Positions 1 to 9,462 of a DNA stretch of 64,000 bases are shown piece after piece. The translations under genes were made by a program, and so were the position numbers. A model generated the notes under the pieces. It was not told the DNA's origin. It did no database searches and saw nothing but the letters and a program-made list of their open reading frames with translations. Position 1 is the first letter of the stretch. The number at the start of each line of letters is the position of its first letter. The stretch lies in assembly GCF_026153455.1 (NCBI RefSeq), contig NZ_CP110629.1, positions 2,108,001 through 2,172,000 on the forward strand, read 5' to 3'. The DNA is from Marinimicrobium sp. C6131 (GTDB taxonomy: Bacteria > Pseudomonadota > Gammaproteobacteria > Pseudomonadales > Cellvibrionaceae).

Positions 1-2429
1 TCCCCACCGTCTTTGAATCCCCACACGTGGAAGTTTCCGTTGCGCTCGAAGGGATAGCACTCAACCCAGTAACAACTGTCATCCGCAACATCCAGCGAAG
101 AGAACGCATCGCCGGTCGGCGTCCAGCCGTTGAGATCGCCCTCAAAGTCATACATGAGGCCGTCATTGTCGGATCCCTGCAGGGGAAAGGCCTGCACGGA
201 GGTAAACGTCGTGGTGCCGCCGTCGGCGATCAGACCAACCTGAGTGCTGTCGGTCCGGGAGGGATAAATCCGGTGATGAAAAGCAGCCTTGTCATTGATG
301 AACACCGCGATCACCGAGTGATCAATGTACACCCTGAAGGACTCCGGTTTTCCGAAAGCGGCCTCGTCGTAGCTGCCAACGTAAACACCGCTTTCTTCCA
401 GCCCGGTGTACTGGCTCATACTGCTCTTATCAATGATCACGTCGTCCCCATCATAGTAGATGCGGGTAACCTCCTGCATATTCGGCGAGGCGGCAACGTA
501 AAACCCGTATTGATTGCCGGTGTTGCCGGGATCCACCTCAATCAACAGTTCAGCCTGAGCGCTGCCGAAATCCAGGTCCGTATCCGCACTGATGGACAGA
601 TTCCCGGCCAGGTTACGGGCATCGTGGGTTCTCAGGCTCTCAAGCCCCGGGTAAGGGCGCTGCCCCAGGGTTTCACCATCGTCAAGCAGGCGCCACTCCA
701 CCGGCAGGCTGAAGGTGTGAGCCCAACCCAGATCGTTCTGCATCTGGGAATTGGTCCGCTCATCCACGATGCCGATGGCCACCAGTTGACCATTGCGGCG
801 GGCAATGGTCGGTGAAAGATGACCGTGCAGTACATCCAGATTTTTGGGTTGATCATAATCGGGAACAAACTGGCCTACCCCCTGGCCATCCACCTGCCAG
901 GTTCCCGTCCAGTATTTGCTGCGGATGAACGGCGCGTTGTTTTTCTGCATGCTTCCGCCAATGGGAGACACGACCAGCACGTATTTATCCACCCCATTCA
1001 CGGTCCCCAGATACTCGAAAACCGGCATTTCCCAGATGGCGGAACCGGGGTCCATGGTGTCGTAGGGGATGGACGTAAAACCGGCCGATGATCGCTCCCA
1101 ATAGCCATCGCCAAGGTGCGTCGTATGGTAGTACTCGAGGCCACCGCCATTTTGCGTGGCCGCACCAATGATCATGTGCCACCGGCCATCCGAATGCCAC
1201 ACGTAGGGGTCCCGCAGGTCCAGAACATTGCCCGGGTTGGGGTCATTTTTGTCGATGATCCCACCGTACTGGGTCCACCGCTCCAGATTCCCGTCATTGC
1301 TGGTGGCCCAGGCCACACCGGGATTGAAATCACCGTCGTAGTTCACGGTAGTGTAGAAGGCATGCGCCCAACCATTGTCCATCACCACATCGCCGGACCA
1401 GATACCCTTGGACCCCAGACCCGACTGACCGCCGGTATTCTCCTTTGGATAGAGGGCATCTTTGGTGTTGGTCCAGTTCACCAGATCGTCGGAGAACATA
1501 TGCCCCCAGTGCATCATCCATTTATAGGGACCATTGGGTGTGCGCTGATAGAACATATGAAAGCGACCATCGTGCTCCACCAGGCCGTGGGGTTCATTGG
1601 TCCAGTTGGCGGGTGGCAGTGCATGGTATCGGGGACGCAGATGATCATCGGCGAAGCGGGTATCCGGCACCACAATGGCACTCTGCCAGGGCGTAAACCG
1701 ATGCGCTTCGTACCGGTTCTTCAGCTCCGCCTGAGAGACCGCCACATCTTCGATGGCCGTTTCATCGTAGGCGGCGCTGATGGCGTTCACTTCAAACACC
1801 CCAAAGGAAATCTGCGGGTTGCTGCTTCGGCCAACCACCAGCTCGCCGTTGGTGGGCAGTTGAATGTCGGTCGCCGGAAAGCTCTGGGACACCTGCTCTA
1901 CGCCATTGATATACAACGTAACGGTGCCCGCATTGACGGTGGCCGCCACGTGGGTCCAGGCATACAGAGGGAAAGGCTCCGGGGCGAACACCGTCCGCGC
2001 CTGCCCGCCAATGTAAACGTGAAACCACCAGTTACCGTAGGTATCAATGCCCAGATTGAAATCGTCTGCGCCTGTCGCGTGGATCAATGACGACGCCTGA
2101 TGGTTTCCCTCCTCTGTCGAGGGATAACTCTCCAGTGCAATCCAGGTCGACAGCGTCATCTGATCGCTCACCGACACGGACAGATCGCCGGACAACCAGG
2201 TGGAGTAACCGTCGGTCCGCAGAGCGTTTCCGGTCACTCCGGGCACTCGCTCCGGCGGGTTGTTGACGTGGCGGATGGAATACACTTTTCCGGCCACTTG
2301 ATCGATGACGTCTTCCTCGCCATTCGGTTCATCGTACTTCAGATGAAGAACGGATGAGGGGTAGGCATGGGCTTGAAGCGAAAAGAGGCCAAGGGAAAAA
2401 ATCAGTAGTGCGACGTGTTTTATTGTCAT
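1..2429 (-). CDS. GH32 family fructan hydrolase with N-terminal LamG-like domain (3' end outside window)
   Basis: A secreted beta-fructosidase-type enzyme predicted to cleave levan, inulin or a related fructan. The ATG at 2429 follows GGAGG at a good distance and opens a signal peptide ending near AHA (residue 22). Residues about 25-210 look like a LamG/concanavalin jelly roll; the GH32 five-blade propeller starts near residue 262 and is followed by the GH32 C-terminal beta-sandwich. Visible motifs are WTNEPHG (canonical WMNDPNG), RDPY and WEMPVF (equivalent of WECPDL, acid/base Glu). The usual nucleophile Asp is thus Glu. From about residue 751 another module starts (FEGDLNGW), and the frame is still open at the left edge (about 809 residues visible), so the C-terminus is missing. 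It is a paralogue of the next gene, 186 bases upstream, and probably shares its operon. Confidence 0.9.
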   Translation of the reverse strand, partial: MTIKHVALLIFSLGLFSLQAHAYPSSVLHLKYDEPNGEEDVIDQVAGKVYSIRHVNNPPERVPGVTGNALRTDGYSTWLSGDLSVSVSDQMTLSTWIALESYPSTEEGNHQASSLIHATGADDFNLGIDTYGNWWFHVYIGGQARTVFAPEPFPLYAWTHVAATVNAGTVTLYINGVEQVSQSFPATDIQLPTNGELVVGRSSNPQISFGVFEVNAISAAYDETAIEDVAVSQAELKNRYEAHRFTPWQSAIVVPDTRFADDHLRPRYHALPPANWTNEPHGLVEHDGRFHMFYQRTPNGPYKWMMHWGHMFSDDLVNWTNTKDALYPKENTGGQSGLGSKGIWSGDVVMDNGWAHAFYTTVNYDGDFNPGVAWATSNDGNLERWTQYGGIIDKNDPNPGNVLDLRDPYVWHSDGRWHMIIGAATQNGGGLEYYHTTHLGDGYWERSSAGFTSIPYDTMDPGSAIWEMPVFEYLGTVNGVDKYVLVVSPIGGSMQKNNAPFIRSKYWTGTWQVDGQGVGQFVPDYDQPKNLDVLHGHLSPTIARRNGQLVAIGIVDERTNSQMQNDLGWAHTFSLPVEWRLLDDGETLGQRPYPGLESLRTHDARNLAGNLSISADTDLDFGSAQAELLIEVDPGNTGNQYGFYVAASPNMQEVTRIYYDGDDVIIDKSSMSQYTGLEESGVYVGSYDEAAFGKPESFRVYIDHSVIAVFINDKAAFHHRIYPSRTDSTQVGLIADGGTTTFTSVQAFPLQGSDNDGLMYDFEGDLNGWTPTGDAFSSLDVADDSCYWVECYPFERNGNFHVWGFKDGG

Positions 2430-2615
2430 AAGTCCTCCAAGGGACCGGGCACGCAGACTCGGACTTCATGACTCGCAGGTCATTTGAGAACGTAAAACCC
2501 CGGTTATTATGGTTAGTCGGGTTTTTTGAAATACAACACTTCAGGGGTACAGCAGTAACGCGAGCCAGTCCCTGGCTCAGGGGGATTCATCAGTGGCACC
2601 GCATGGGTGCCGACT

Positions 2616-4949
2616 TTATGGTTGGCGTAAGGTCCAGGCCTCTACGTTCACGACTTCCGTCTCTCCGCCGTCAGAAAACAGGTAGATGTTGTCGCTGTCC
2701 TCCCGGGTGGGATAGATCCGGAAGGAGAAAGCGGCGCTGTCGTTGATGAAGACATCCACCACTGATCCGTCCACAAAAACATGGAAGGTATGCGGTTTGC
2801 CAAAGGCCGCTTCATCGTAGGCTTCACGGTAAACCTTTTTGTCTTCGACCTGATCCGAGAGGCTGGATTTGAACTTGTTCAGTACCACTTCCTGACGCTC
2901 GGCATCGTAGCTCAGCCGGGTCACCTCTTCCTGATCCGGCGAGGTGGCCAACATAAGGCCATACTGAGAGCCGGTCACCTCGGGATTCACTTCCATCCGG
3001 ATTTCCTTTTGTCGCCCCTGAATGCCCGGATCGAATTCACCGGTCACAGCGCCGGGGGTAATACTGAGGTGCGAATCCGGATCGCGCAGGGTCTGCAAGG
3101 CATCTGCAGGTGACTGTCCCAGCGTTTCCCCGTCTTCCAATAAACGCCACTCGCGAGGGAAGCTGAAGGTATGCGTCCAACCCGCATCCAGTTGAGCCTG
3201 GGAAGAGCGCCGCTCATCCACAATACCAATACCCACCAATTGGCCCCCATTGTCGCGGGCGACGGTGGGCGACAGATGGCCGGCAATGACATCCAGGTTC
3301 TTCGGTGTCAGGTAATCCGGCGTAAACGAGCCATTGTTCCAGGTGCCGGTCCAGTAGACGCCGCGAGTGGGTTTGTCGTCATCGTATTTGCCGACTTCGC
3401 CACCAATCGGGTTGACCACCAGAATATGCTTGCCATCACCCAGCGGCTCAAACACCGGCATTTCCCAGATCGCGGAACCGATATCCATCTGGGAGTAGGC
3501 GGGCACCGTGAAGCGCGACTTGCGGGACCAGTTGTAAAGGTCGGTAGAGGTGTAGTAATCAAGACCGCCGCCTCCGCTGACCCGGGCGCCAATGATCATG
3601 TGCCAGGTATCGCCCTCTTTCCACAAGTAGGGATCACGGAAATCTTCCACCCGGTCGGAATCAATGATCGGGCCCTGCTTCTCCCAGTCCCGCAGGTTCT
3701 CATGGTCACTGGTCGCCAGTGCCACACCCGGGTTGTAGGGACCGGAATGATTGACGTTGGTATAAAAGGCGTAGGCCGTGCCATTTTCATACACCACATC
3801 ACCGGACCAGATGCCTTTCATGTCATAGCCCCGCGTGTCCGATAGTTCCAGCGTCGGCCAGAGCGCATCCTCTTCATCCTGCCACTGCACCAGATCATCC
3901 GAGTACATGTGCCCCCAGTGCATCTGGGTTTTAAAGGGTCCGTTGGGCGTACGCTGGTAGAACATGTGAAACCTGCCATCGACATTGACCAGACCGTGAG
4001 GCTCGTTGGTCCAATTGGCCGGCGGCATGGCATGGAATTGCGGCCGCTGCAGATCACCGGCAAACCGGCTGTCCGGCACGATCAGAGAGTCGTGCGCCGC
4101 ACCATCGGCCTGCGCCACATTCACATCCAGGCTGTCCTGAATCAGTTCCGGTGTGCGCGCCCCCGGGTAAACCCGGGTTTCATCAAAGGCGCCGTTGAGC
4201 GCATTGACCAGGAAGATGCCCAGATACTTGTCAGTGTGACTTTTGCCAATCAGAAGATCACCGCCGGCATAGCTGATCTGGCTGTCTTCCGAAATGGTTT
4301 CAGTGGCCACCGACTCGCCGTTCAGATACAGCGACACGGATTCGTTGGGCGTATCCACCACGGCGGCCACATGGGCCCACTCATACAGCGGGAACACATC
4401 CGGCGCACCCAGCGTTACCGGTTCGCCATCCAGATACACGGTAAAGCCCCACTGACCAAAAGTGTTGATGTCCAGCGAGAAACCCGCCAGCTCATTCCGC
4501 TGACTGATAAACGAAGAGGGCGTCAGTGCATCGTGCGGCACCTCCGCATCCGAGGGGTAGCTTTCCAGTGCCACCCAGGTTTCCACGGTCAGGGTTTTAT
4601 TCGATGCCGGGTCCAGATCCGCATTCACCCAGGTTGAATAGCCGTCCGTGCGCAGCGCCTGCCCCTCAACACCGGGCACCAGCTCCGGCGCATCGAAGGC
4701 GTTTTCAACGGGAAAGTCGTTACTGCCCGCCTCATTGCTGACCCGTACGTCATCGACCAGCGTGTTGTAATCCAGATGTATCAACGCCTCCGCATCGGGT
4801 GACGGAATCTCATCAGCGGGCGGCTCATCATCGGGGTCCTGCGGCGCCGGGGTGCCACCATCGGAGCCACCACCGCCGCTACCACAACCATTCAGAGCAA
4901 CCAACAGTGCGAGACTGGTCAGGGTGAGGGTTCGCTTTTCGAAAAACAT
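2616..4949 (-). CDS. GH32 family fructan hydrolase, LamG-containing lipoprotein
   Basis: Predicted outer-membrane or surface lipoprotein that hydrolyses beta-fructans (777 residues). I start it at the ATG at 4949, preceded by GAGG, because that gives a clean type II signal peptide with lipobox LNGC; the longer open frame to 5093 would overlap the upstream gene and lacks a signal. After a Gly/Ser and Asp/Pro-rich linker come a LamG-like jelly roll (about 50-280), the GH32 propeller (about 300-600) and the GH32 C-terminal sandwich. Motifs are WTNEPHG near residue 311, FRDPY and WEMPVF. As in the neighbouring paralogue, Glu replaces the catalytic nucleophile Asp of WMNDPNG. It lies 83 bases after the four-module lipoprotein gene and probably shares its transcript. 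Family assignment is firm; exact linkage and endo/exo mode cannot be read from sequence. Confidence 0.9.
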   Translation of the reverse strand: MFFEKRTLTLTSLALLVALNGCGSGGGGSDGGTPAPQDPDDEPPADEIPSPDAEALIHLDYNTLVDDVRVSNEAGSNDFPVENAFDAPELVPGVEGQALRTDGYSTWVNADLDPASNKTLTVETWVALESYPSDAEVPHDALTPSSFISQRNELAGFSLDINTFGQWGFTVYLDGEPVTLGAPDVFPLYEWAHVAAVVDTPNESVSLYLNGESVATETISEDSQISYAGGDLLIGKSHTDKYLGIFLVNALNGAFDETRVYPGARTPELIQDSLDVNVAQADGAAHDSLIVPDSRFAGDLQRPQFHAMPPANWTNEPHGLVNVDGRFHMFYQRTPNGPFKTQMHWGHMYSDDLVQWQDEEDALWPTLELSDTRGYDMKGIWSGDVVYENGTAYAFYTNVNHSGPYNPGVALATSDHENLRDWEKQGPIIDSDRVEDFRDPYLWKEGDTWHMIIGARVSGGGGLDYYTSTDLYNWSRKSRFTVPAYSQMDIGSAIWEMPVFEPLGDGKHILVVNPIGGEVGKYDDDKPTRGVYWTGTWNNGSFTPDYLTPKNLDVIAGHLSPTVARDNGGQLVGIGIVDERRSSQAQLDAGWTHTFSFPREWRLLEDGETLGQSPADALQTLRDPDSHLSITPGAVTGEFDPGIQGRQKEIRMEVNPEVTGSQYGLMLATSPDQEEVTRLSYDAERQEVVLNKFKSSLSDQVEDKKVYREAYDEAAFGKPHTFHVFVDGSVVDVFINDSAAFSFRIYPTREDSDNIYLFSDGGETEVVNVEAWTLRQP

Positions 4950-5032
4950 CGTGTTGACCTCATTGGTTCTTTTGGTGCGACCAGACCCCGGCACGAATGC
5001 CGGGGTCTGCGCTACGGAACGCGTCCGGTTGA

Positions 5033-7576
5033 TCAGGGCGTATACACCGTTCCGCTGGTCATATGCACGTGGTCGAAGCTGACGAAACCACAACCACCGG
5101 GCTCGTTGTCATAGATCTCGACTTTGACGTCGTCGCCCGCGTAGGCGCTCAGATCAATCTCGACCCAGTCGTCATCACCATCAATATGAGACGGGCCACA
5201 GCTGTTGGAAATGTGGTTTTCCAGCTCGCTGTCATCGGTCGCAGACAACACCCGCAGGCCGACCGGCGCGGTGCCATTACCACCCTTCATCATAAAGGCC
5301 AGAATGGGCTTGTCGGCCGACACGGTAAAGGTCGGTGACGTCAACGTACCGGTCGGAGCATCGCAGCCGGAGGCGTTGTTATTCAGCTCACAGGTGCTGA
5401 CCGCACCCACGCCGATGTGCGCCGCCACGTCTACTTCATCGCGGGTCGTTCCCTGCCAGGCCTGACCATCCGCCGGGTTGGCAAAGTCGCCCGTCGCCAC
5501 CCAGCCTGCGGCCAGTTCGGCTTCGGCATCGTCAAAGCGGCCGATAACCGTTTCATTGGAGTCTGCGTAGGGCAGCGAGCTGTTAAAGCCAATCGACTGC
5601 ATCTGGGTATCATCCAGGATGATGGCACCCGCGTTGATCATATCCGCCGGCAATACCCCATCGGTCGACGCCGGATCACGATCGGTCTGATAGAGATGGT
5701 CAAAGCTGACAAAGCCGCAACCGCCCGACTCTTCGTCGTACAGCTGATAGTAAACCTTGGCGCCGTGGATCATAGACTGGTCAATAAACGTCCAGTCGTC
5801 ATTGCCATCAATGTGCGAGGGACCACAGGTAGCGGGCGAGTAATTGATCAACTCGTTACCGATGGAATCCAGAACCCGCAAGCCCACCGGGACTTCACCA
5901 TTACCACCGGCCATCAGGAAGTACAGATAGGGATCGATGATAGTAGTCAGAGGTGACGTCAGAGCGCCCACCGGAGCATCGCAACCGGCCGCGTTATCGT
6001 TCAGCTCGCAGGTGCTGACCGCCTGAATACCGACTCGTGCCGAGGCATCCACGACCGTGGTCCCCGCCCAGGCGGTCTCGCTCGCGGGGCTCGCGAAGTC
6101 ACCACTGGCGGTCCAGCCGGCGTCCAGCATGGCCTGAGGCTCATCAAAATTCGCCACAACGGCACCTTCTTCAAAAGCATCCGCGGCTACGTCGACGTTG
6201 TAACTCTTGAACTCGGCCGGAATGTCCGCCACGCCGCCCACATCGGGAATCACTTCAACGCCATCGTCATCCTCAAAGGACAGTGCGCTGGTCTGGTAGG
6301 CGTGATCGATGCTGATGAAGCCACACGCTTCCGTCGAATTGTCCACGATTTCCAGCCGCACGTTCTGGCCCTGAATGGCACTGACATCCATGTGATACCA
6401 GTCGTCATCGCCATTCATGTAAGTGGGGTCACAGGTCTCCGGCGTGAAGCTGGCCAACACCTCATTGGTGCCAGCGCGCAGCAGGTTGATACTGACCTCC
6501 TGGTTGTCGGCCGAACCACCCGCCGCCAGGAAGCGGATGTAATCACTGTTGATTGCGAAGGCCGCGGAGGTGATGGTCCCGGTCTGCGCTTCGCAGGCCG
6601 TGTCACCGGTGGCGCAGCTGGAGAAACCACGATCACCAATGCGTGCCGCGTTCAGGTTGGCAGAATTGCCTTGCCAAGCGTCGGCACTCGCGGGGGCTTC
6701 AAAGTCGCCCGTGGCGGACCAGCCTTCACCGTTATCTTCCACACTGGTGGTCATTTTCACGGCGTTGTCGAACCGGCTGATCACATTGGCGGAGGCATCT
6801 TCCGGCAATGTCACATTGAACGGCTCCAGCGGAACCTCGGCCACATCAGCGACCGCACCGATCGCCATGCCACTCTGGTAAAAGTGGTCGAAACTGATAA
6901 AGCCGCAGCCACCCTCTTCGTTATCAAACAGGTACAACTGGACCTCTTCACCGCGCAGTGCACTGATATCAAAATGGAACCAGTCATCGTTATCGGTAAT
7001 GGTGGCTCTACCGCAGGAATTGGGCTGGAAAGCGGCCAACACGGTATCGGTGCCGGCGAGACGGACTTCGGCACCCACGGCGGTGGCCCCGCCGGTCATC
7101 AGAAAGTTGAGGTAATCAGAGGTGACGGTGAACGGCGGTGTCAGGATGGAGCCAACATTGGAGTCACAGTCATTGCCGCCGATTTCACAAGTGCTTACCG
7201 CCGCGCTTCCCACTCGGGCCGCGCCTTCGATGGAGCTGGTCACGCCGGTCCAGTCGTCCACATCGGCAAATACACCGGTCAGCGTCCAGCCACTGCCGGA
7301 CGCCTGAATGGCGTCGATATCTTCGAAATCAGCAACGATATTCGCTTGAACAAACAGGTCGGGATCGTCGTTACTGACGTTGACCAGTTCTTCATTGTAG
7401 GTGTCATCACCCGGTTCTTCGGGCTGCTCGGGCTCTTCCGGCTCACCGATCACCACATCCAGGTTCTTGCCTGGCAGGGTATCGGGCACATCGGAATCCG
7501 AACTGCCGCACGCCGCCAATACCAGACAACTGACGGCCAACGGGACCAACCCCATTCGCTCACTAAACTTATTCAT
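5033..7576 (-). CDS. Four-module lipoprotein, candidate surface fructan-binding protein
   Basis: An 847-residue lipoprotein (lipobox LAAC near residue 22) with no catalytic domain. After an acidic Pro/Glu linker it consists of four tandem modules of about 180-200 residues, beginning near VIADFED, VISRFDN, VVANFDE and VIGRFDD. Each repeats the same landmarks: a W-x-x-(T/S)-G-x-F segment, a GTLTSP-like strand, a (F/Y)LxxGG strand, a CGPSHIDG-like turn and a closing CGF(I/V)SFDH. Four cysteines per module recur, suggesting two disulfides each. Related modules occur at the N-terminus of the GH32 enzyme at 28225-30963 and apparently start at the C-terminus of the GH32 at 1-2429, so a fructan-binding role (CBM38- or CBM66-like, by analogy only) is likely. 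It is the first gene of a unit with the two GH32 enzymes and would correspond to a surface glycan-binding protein. Confidence 0.75.
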   Translation of the reverse strand: MNKFSERMGLVPLAVSCLVLAACGSSDSDVPDTLPGKNLDVVIGEPEEPEQPEEPGDDTYNEELVNVSNDDPDLFVQANIVADFEDIDAIQASGSGWTLTGVFADVDDWTGVTSSIEGAARVGSAAVSTCEIGGNDCDSNVGSILTPPFTVTSDYLNFLMTGGATAVGAEVRLAGTDTVLAAFQPNSCGRATITDNDDWFHFDISALRGEEVQLYLFDNEEGGCGFISFDHFYQSGMAIGAVADVAEVPLEPFNVTLPEDASANVISRFDNAVKMTTSVEDNGEGWSATGDFEAPASADAWQGNSANLNAARIGDRGFSSCATGDTACEAQTGTITSAAFAINSDYIRFLAAGGSADNQEVSINLLRAGTNEVLASFTPETCDPTYMNGDDDWYHMDVSAIQGQNVRLEIVDNSTEACGFISIDHAYQTSALSFEDDDGVEVIPDVGGVADIPAEFKSYNVDVAADAFEEGAVVANFDEPQAMLDAGWTASGDFASPASETAWAGTTVVDASARVGIQAVSTCELNDNAAGCDAPVGALTSPLTTIIDPYLYFLMAGGNGEVPVGLRVLDSIGNELINYSPATCGPSHIDGNDDWTFIDQSMIHGAKVYYQLYDEESGGCGFVSFDHLYQTDRDPASTDGVLPADMINAGAIILDDTQMQSIGFNSSLPYADSNETVIGRFDDAEAELAAGWVATGDFANPADGQAWQGTTRDEVDVAAHIGVGAVSTCELNNNASGCDAPTGTLTSPTFTVSADKPILAFMMKGGNGTAPVGLRVLSATDDSELENHISNSCGPSHIDGDDDWVEIDLSAYAGDDVKVEIYDNEPGGCGFVSFDHVHMTSGTVYTP

Positions 7577-7675
7577 ATTATTTATCCTCTATTATGGTCG
7601 CTGTTCTCAAAGACCCTCGCCCCGGACACGCCGCGATAGCCGCATCCATCAACAGGCCTTTCGACTAACTTACAT

Positions 7676-7694
7676 CACTATTAATTAAATATCA
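7676..7694. promoter_or_regulatory. AT-rich candidate operator, copy 1 (upstream of the four-module lipoprotein)
   Basis: The sequence CACTATTAATTAAATATCA, preceded by TTACAT, resembles TTACATCAACACATTTAATT at 16831-16850 and related stretches at 23142 and 31113. All four precede fructan-locus transcription units. It may bind the ROK-family regulator encoded at 35460-36680; this is inference from position and similarity. Confidence 0.35.
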
Positions 7695-7969
7695 ATTAGT
7701 TGCTGTATTTACAGGATATAATTTTTTTAACCTATAAATCATGGACTTATGAAATACAATTTCTTCGGTTTATTTTTTACATACTGTTATTTAAATTTAT
7801 TGAACATCAGCAAGGCGATAGAAATGACCACAATGTCGCCACTGCCCCAGCCCACGGGAGCCGCCGAGCCCACCCTCCGGAAAGAAAGTGGCGCCGCAGT
7901 GGCAGCGAGCCTGGTCGGATTACGACTCTGAGAGCCCACTCCGGCCTACTACGTCGCTGGCTGGATCTG

Positions 7970-7975
7970 TATAAT
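7970..7975 (+). promoter_or_regulatory. Candidate -10 box for ychF
   Basis: A perfect TATAAT lies 39 bases before the ychF start codon. I see no good -35 hexamer at 16-18 bases, so the assignment rests on the -10 box and position. Confidence 0.35.
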
Positions 7976-8014
7976 CCCGGCTTGTTTTTTCACTCTCAGG
8001 CTGGATATCAATTC

Positions 8015-9106
8015 ATGGGCTTTAACTGCGGCATCGTTGGCTTGCCCAACGTCGGTAAATCCACTCTTTTCAACGCACTGACCAAGGCGGGCATTGGCGC
8101 CGAGAACTTTCCGTTCTGCACCATCGAGCCCAACGCGGGGGTGGTCATGGTGCCCGACCCGCGCCAGGAGAAGCTCGCCGAGATCGTCAAGCCGGAAAAA
8201 GTGGTCCCCACCACCATGGAGTTCGTGGACATCGCCGGCCTGGTGGCGGGCGCCTCCAAGGGCGAGGGCCTTGGAAACAAATTTCTCGCCAATATCCGGG
8301 AAACCGACGCCATCGCCCACGTGGTGCGCTGCTTTGAGGACGACAACGTCATTCATGTCGCCAACAGCGTGGATCCGGCGGCCGATATTGACGTGATCAA
8401 TACCGAACTCGCTCTGGCAGACCTGGAAACGGTGGATAAGGCGTTACAGCGTTACACCAAGGCCGCCAAGGGGCAGGACAAGCACGCCATCGCCATGAAG
8501 GCACTGCTGGAGAAAGTCCAGCCTCACCTGGACGAGGCCAGGCCCCTGCGCTCCTTCGGCCTGTCGGACGACGAGCTGACCCAGTTACGCGAGCTGAACC
8601 TGCTGACCGTCAAGCCGACCATGTACATTGCCAACGTCTCCGAGGACGGCTTCGAGAACAACCCGCTGCTGGACAAGGTCCGCGCCATCGCCGAGGAAGA
8701 GAAGGCTGTGGTGGTCCCCATCTGCAACAAACTGGAAGCGGAGATTGCCGAGTTGGAAGACGACGAAAAGGCGGAGTTCCTGGAGGAAATGGGCATGGAC
8801 GAACCGGGCCTGGACCGCGTGATCCGCGCCGGCTACGAGCTCCTGGGCCTCCACACCTACTTTACCGCCGGGGTGAAGGAGGTGCGCGCCTGGACCATCC
8901 CCGTTGGCGCCAGCGCCCCCCAGGCGGCAGGCAAGATCCACACGGACTTCGAGAAGGGCTTTATCCGGGCGGAAGTGGTCGCCTACGACGACTTTGTGGC
9001 CTACAAAGGGGAACAGGGAGCCAAAGACGCCGGGAAATGGCGCCTCGAAGGTAAGGACTACATCGTCAAAGACGGCGATGTGGTGCACTTCCGCTTCAAT
9101 GTATAA
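8015..9106 (+). CDS. ychF: Redox-regulated ATPase YchF (OLA1 family)
   Basis: A cytoplasmic P-loop NTPase of the Obg/TRAFAC class that prefers ATP and associates with ribosomes. I start at the ATG at 8015 because MGFNCGIVGLPNVGKST is the conserved family N-terminus and gives 363 residues, the normal YchF length; the longer upstream frame has no conserved sequence. G1 (GLPNVGKST), G3 (DIAGLVAGAS) and the C-terminal TGS-like domain (FTAGVKEVRAW to VVHFRFNV) are present. It often follows pth in gammaproteobacteria, but no pth precedes it here. It and the following tRNA-Met and hpf form a housekeeping island inside the fructan locus. Confidence 0.97.
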   Translation: MGFNCGIVGLPNVGKSTLFNALTKAGIGAENFPFCTIEPNAGVVMVPDPRQEKLAEIVKPEKVVPTTMEFVDIAGLVAGASKGEGLGNKFLANIRETDAIAHVVRCFEDDNVIHVANSVDPAADIDVINTELALADLETVDKALQRYTKAAKGQDKHAIAMKALLEKVQPHLDEARPLRSFGLSDDELTQLRELNLLTVKPTMYIANVSEDGFENNPLLDKVRAIAEEEKAVVVPICNKLEAEIAELEDDEKAEFLEEMGMDEPGLDRVIRAGYELLGLHTYFTAGVKEVRAWTIPVGASAPQAAGKIHTDFEKGFIRAEVVAYDDFVAYKGEQGAKDAGKWRLEGKDYIVKDGDVVHFRFNV

Positions 9107-9122
9107 AACCCTCGAATCAGGG

Positions 9123-9152
9123 TTGACTTTAGGGGTGCAGACAGGGAAAATA
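9123..9152 (+). promoter_or_regulatory. Candidate promoter of tRNA-Met
   Basis: TTGACT at 9123 followed, after about 18 bases, by AAAATA at 9147 and a GC-rich discriminator (CGCGCCC). A GC-rich discriminator is typical of stringently controlled stable-RNA promoters. A small hairpin AACCCT/AGGGTT just before it may end ychF transcription. Confidence 0.5.
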
Positions 9153-9168
9153 CGCGCCCTCACCAAGT

Positions 9169-9245
9169 GGCTAGGTAGCTCAGCTGGTTAGAGCACAGCA
9201 CTCATAATGCTGGGGTCGGCGGTTCAAGTCCGCCCCTAGCTACCA
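9169..9245 (+). tRNA. tRNA-Met (CAT anticodon), elongator type
   Basis: A 77-nt cloverleaf with encoded CCA. The acceptor stem GGCTAGG pairs with CCTAGCT (one G-T pair), the D-arm is GCTCAGCTGGTTAGAGC, the anticodon loop is CTCATAA, and the T-loop is GTTCAAGTC. A first pair that closes and overall resemblance to E. coli metT favour the elongator over the initiator. Confidence 0.96.
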
Positions 9246-9253
9246 CTTTTGAG

Positions 9254-9281
9254 AAAGCCCGCGCTTTGCGCGGGCTTTTTT
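9254..9281 (+). terminator. Rho-independent terminator after tRNA-Met
   Basis: GCCCGCG-ctt-TGCGCGGGC-type GC-rich hairpin followed by a run of six T, starting 9 bases after the tRNA CCA end. Confidence 0.9.
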
Positions 9282-9462
9282 ATGGGTAATTCACCCGGCC
9301 CCACCTTGACTTTCCTTTCCCTCGGACACATGTTTGTAACTGTAAGGGTACGATTGAGTCGGCCCCGGGGAACTCGCGACCCGACCCGATAGTCCCTTTT
9401 ATGGCTGCCTCATCGCCAGGCGGGAGGCCAGCGTTCCTAACAGGATAGGTATTGGAGTCACT

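Larger units (their letters stand above)
7577..8014. other. Divergent intergenic region between the four-module lipoprotein gene and ychF
   Basis: About 440 bases with no convincing gene. The left third is AT-rich and contains the shared motif described at 7676-7694. The middle holds a short open frame (7749-7931) without ribosome-binding site or family resemblance, which I do not call. The right end carries a TATAAT hexamer upstream of ychF. Confidence 0.6.

Noticed and set aside
6302..7639. Long plus-strand open frame (445 codons) opposite the four-module lipoprotein gene
   Set aside because: Antisense shadow of a GC-rich repetitive coding sequence; no start context and no family resemblance, while the minus strand has a clear lipoprotein.
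7749..7931. 60-codon plus-strand frame before ychF
   Set aside because: No Shine-Dalgarno, AT-rich start merging into Pro/Ala-rich sequence, no recognisable product.
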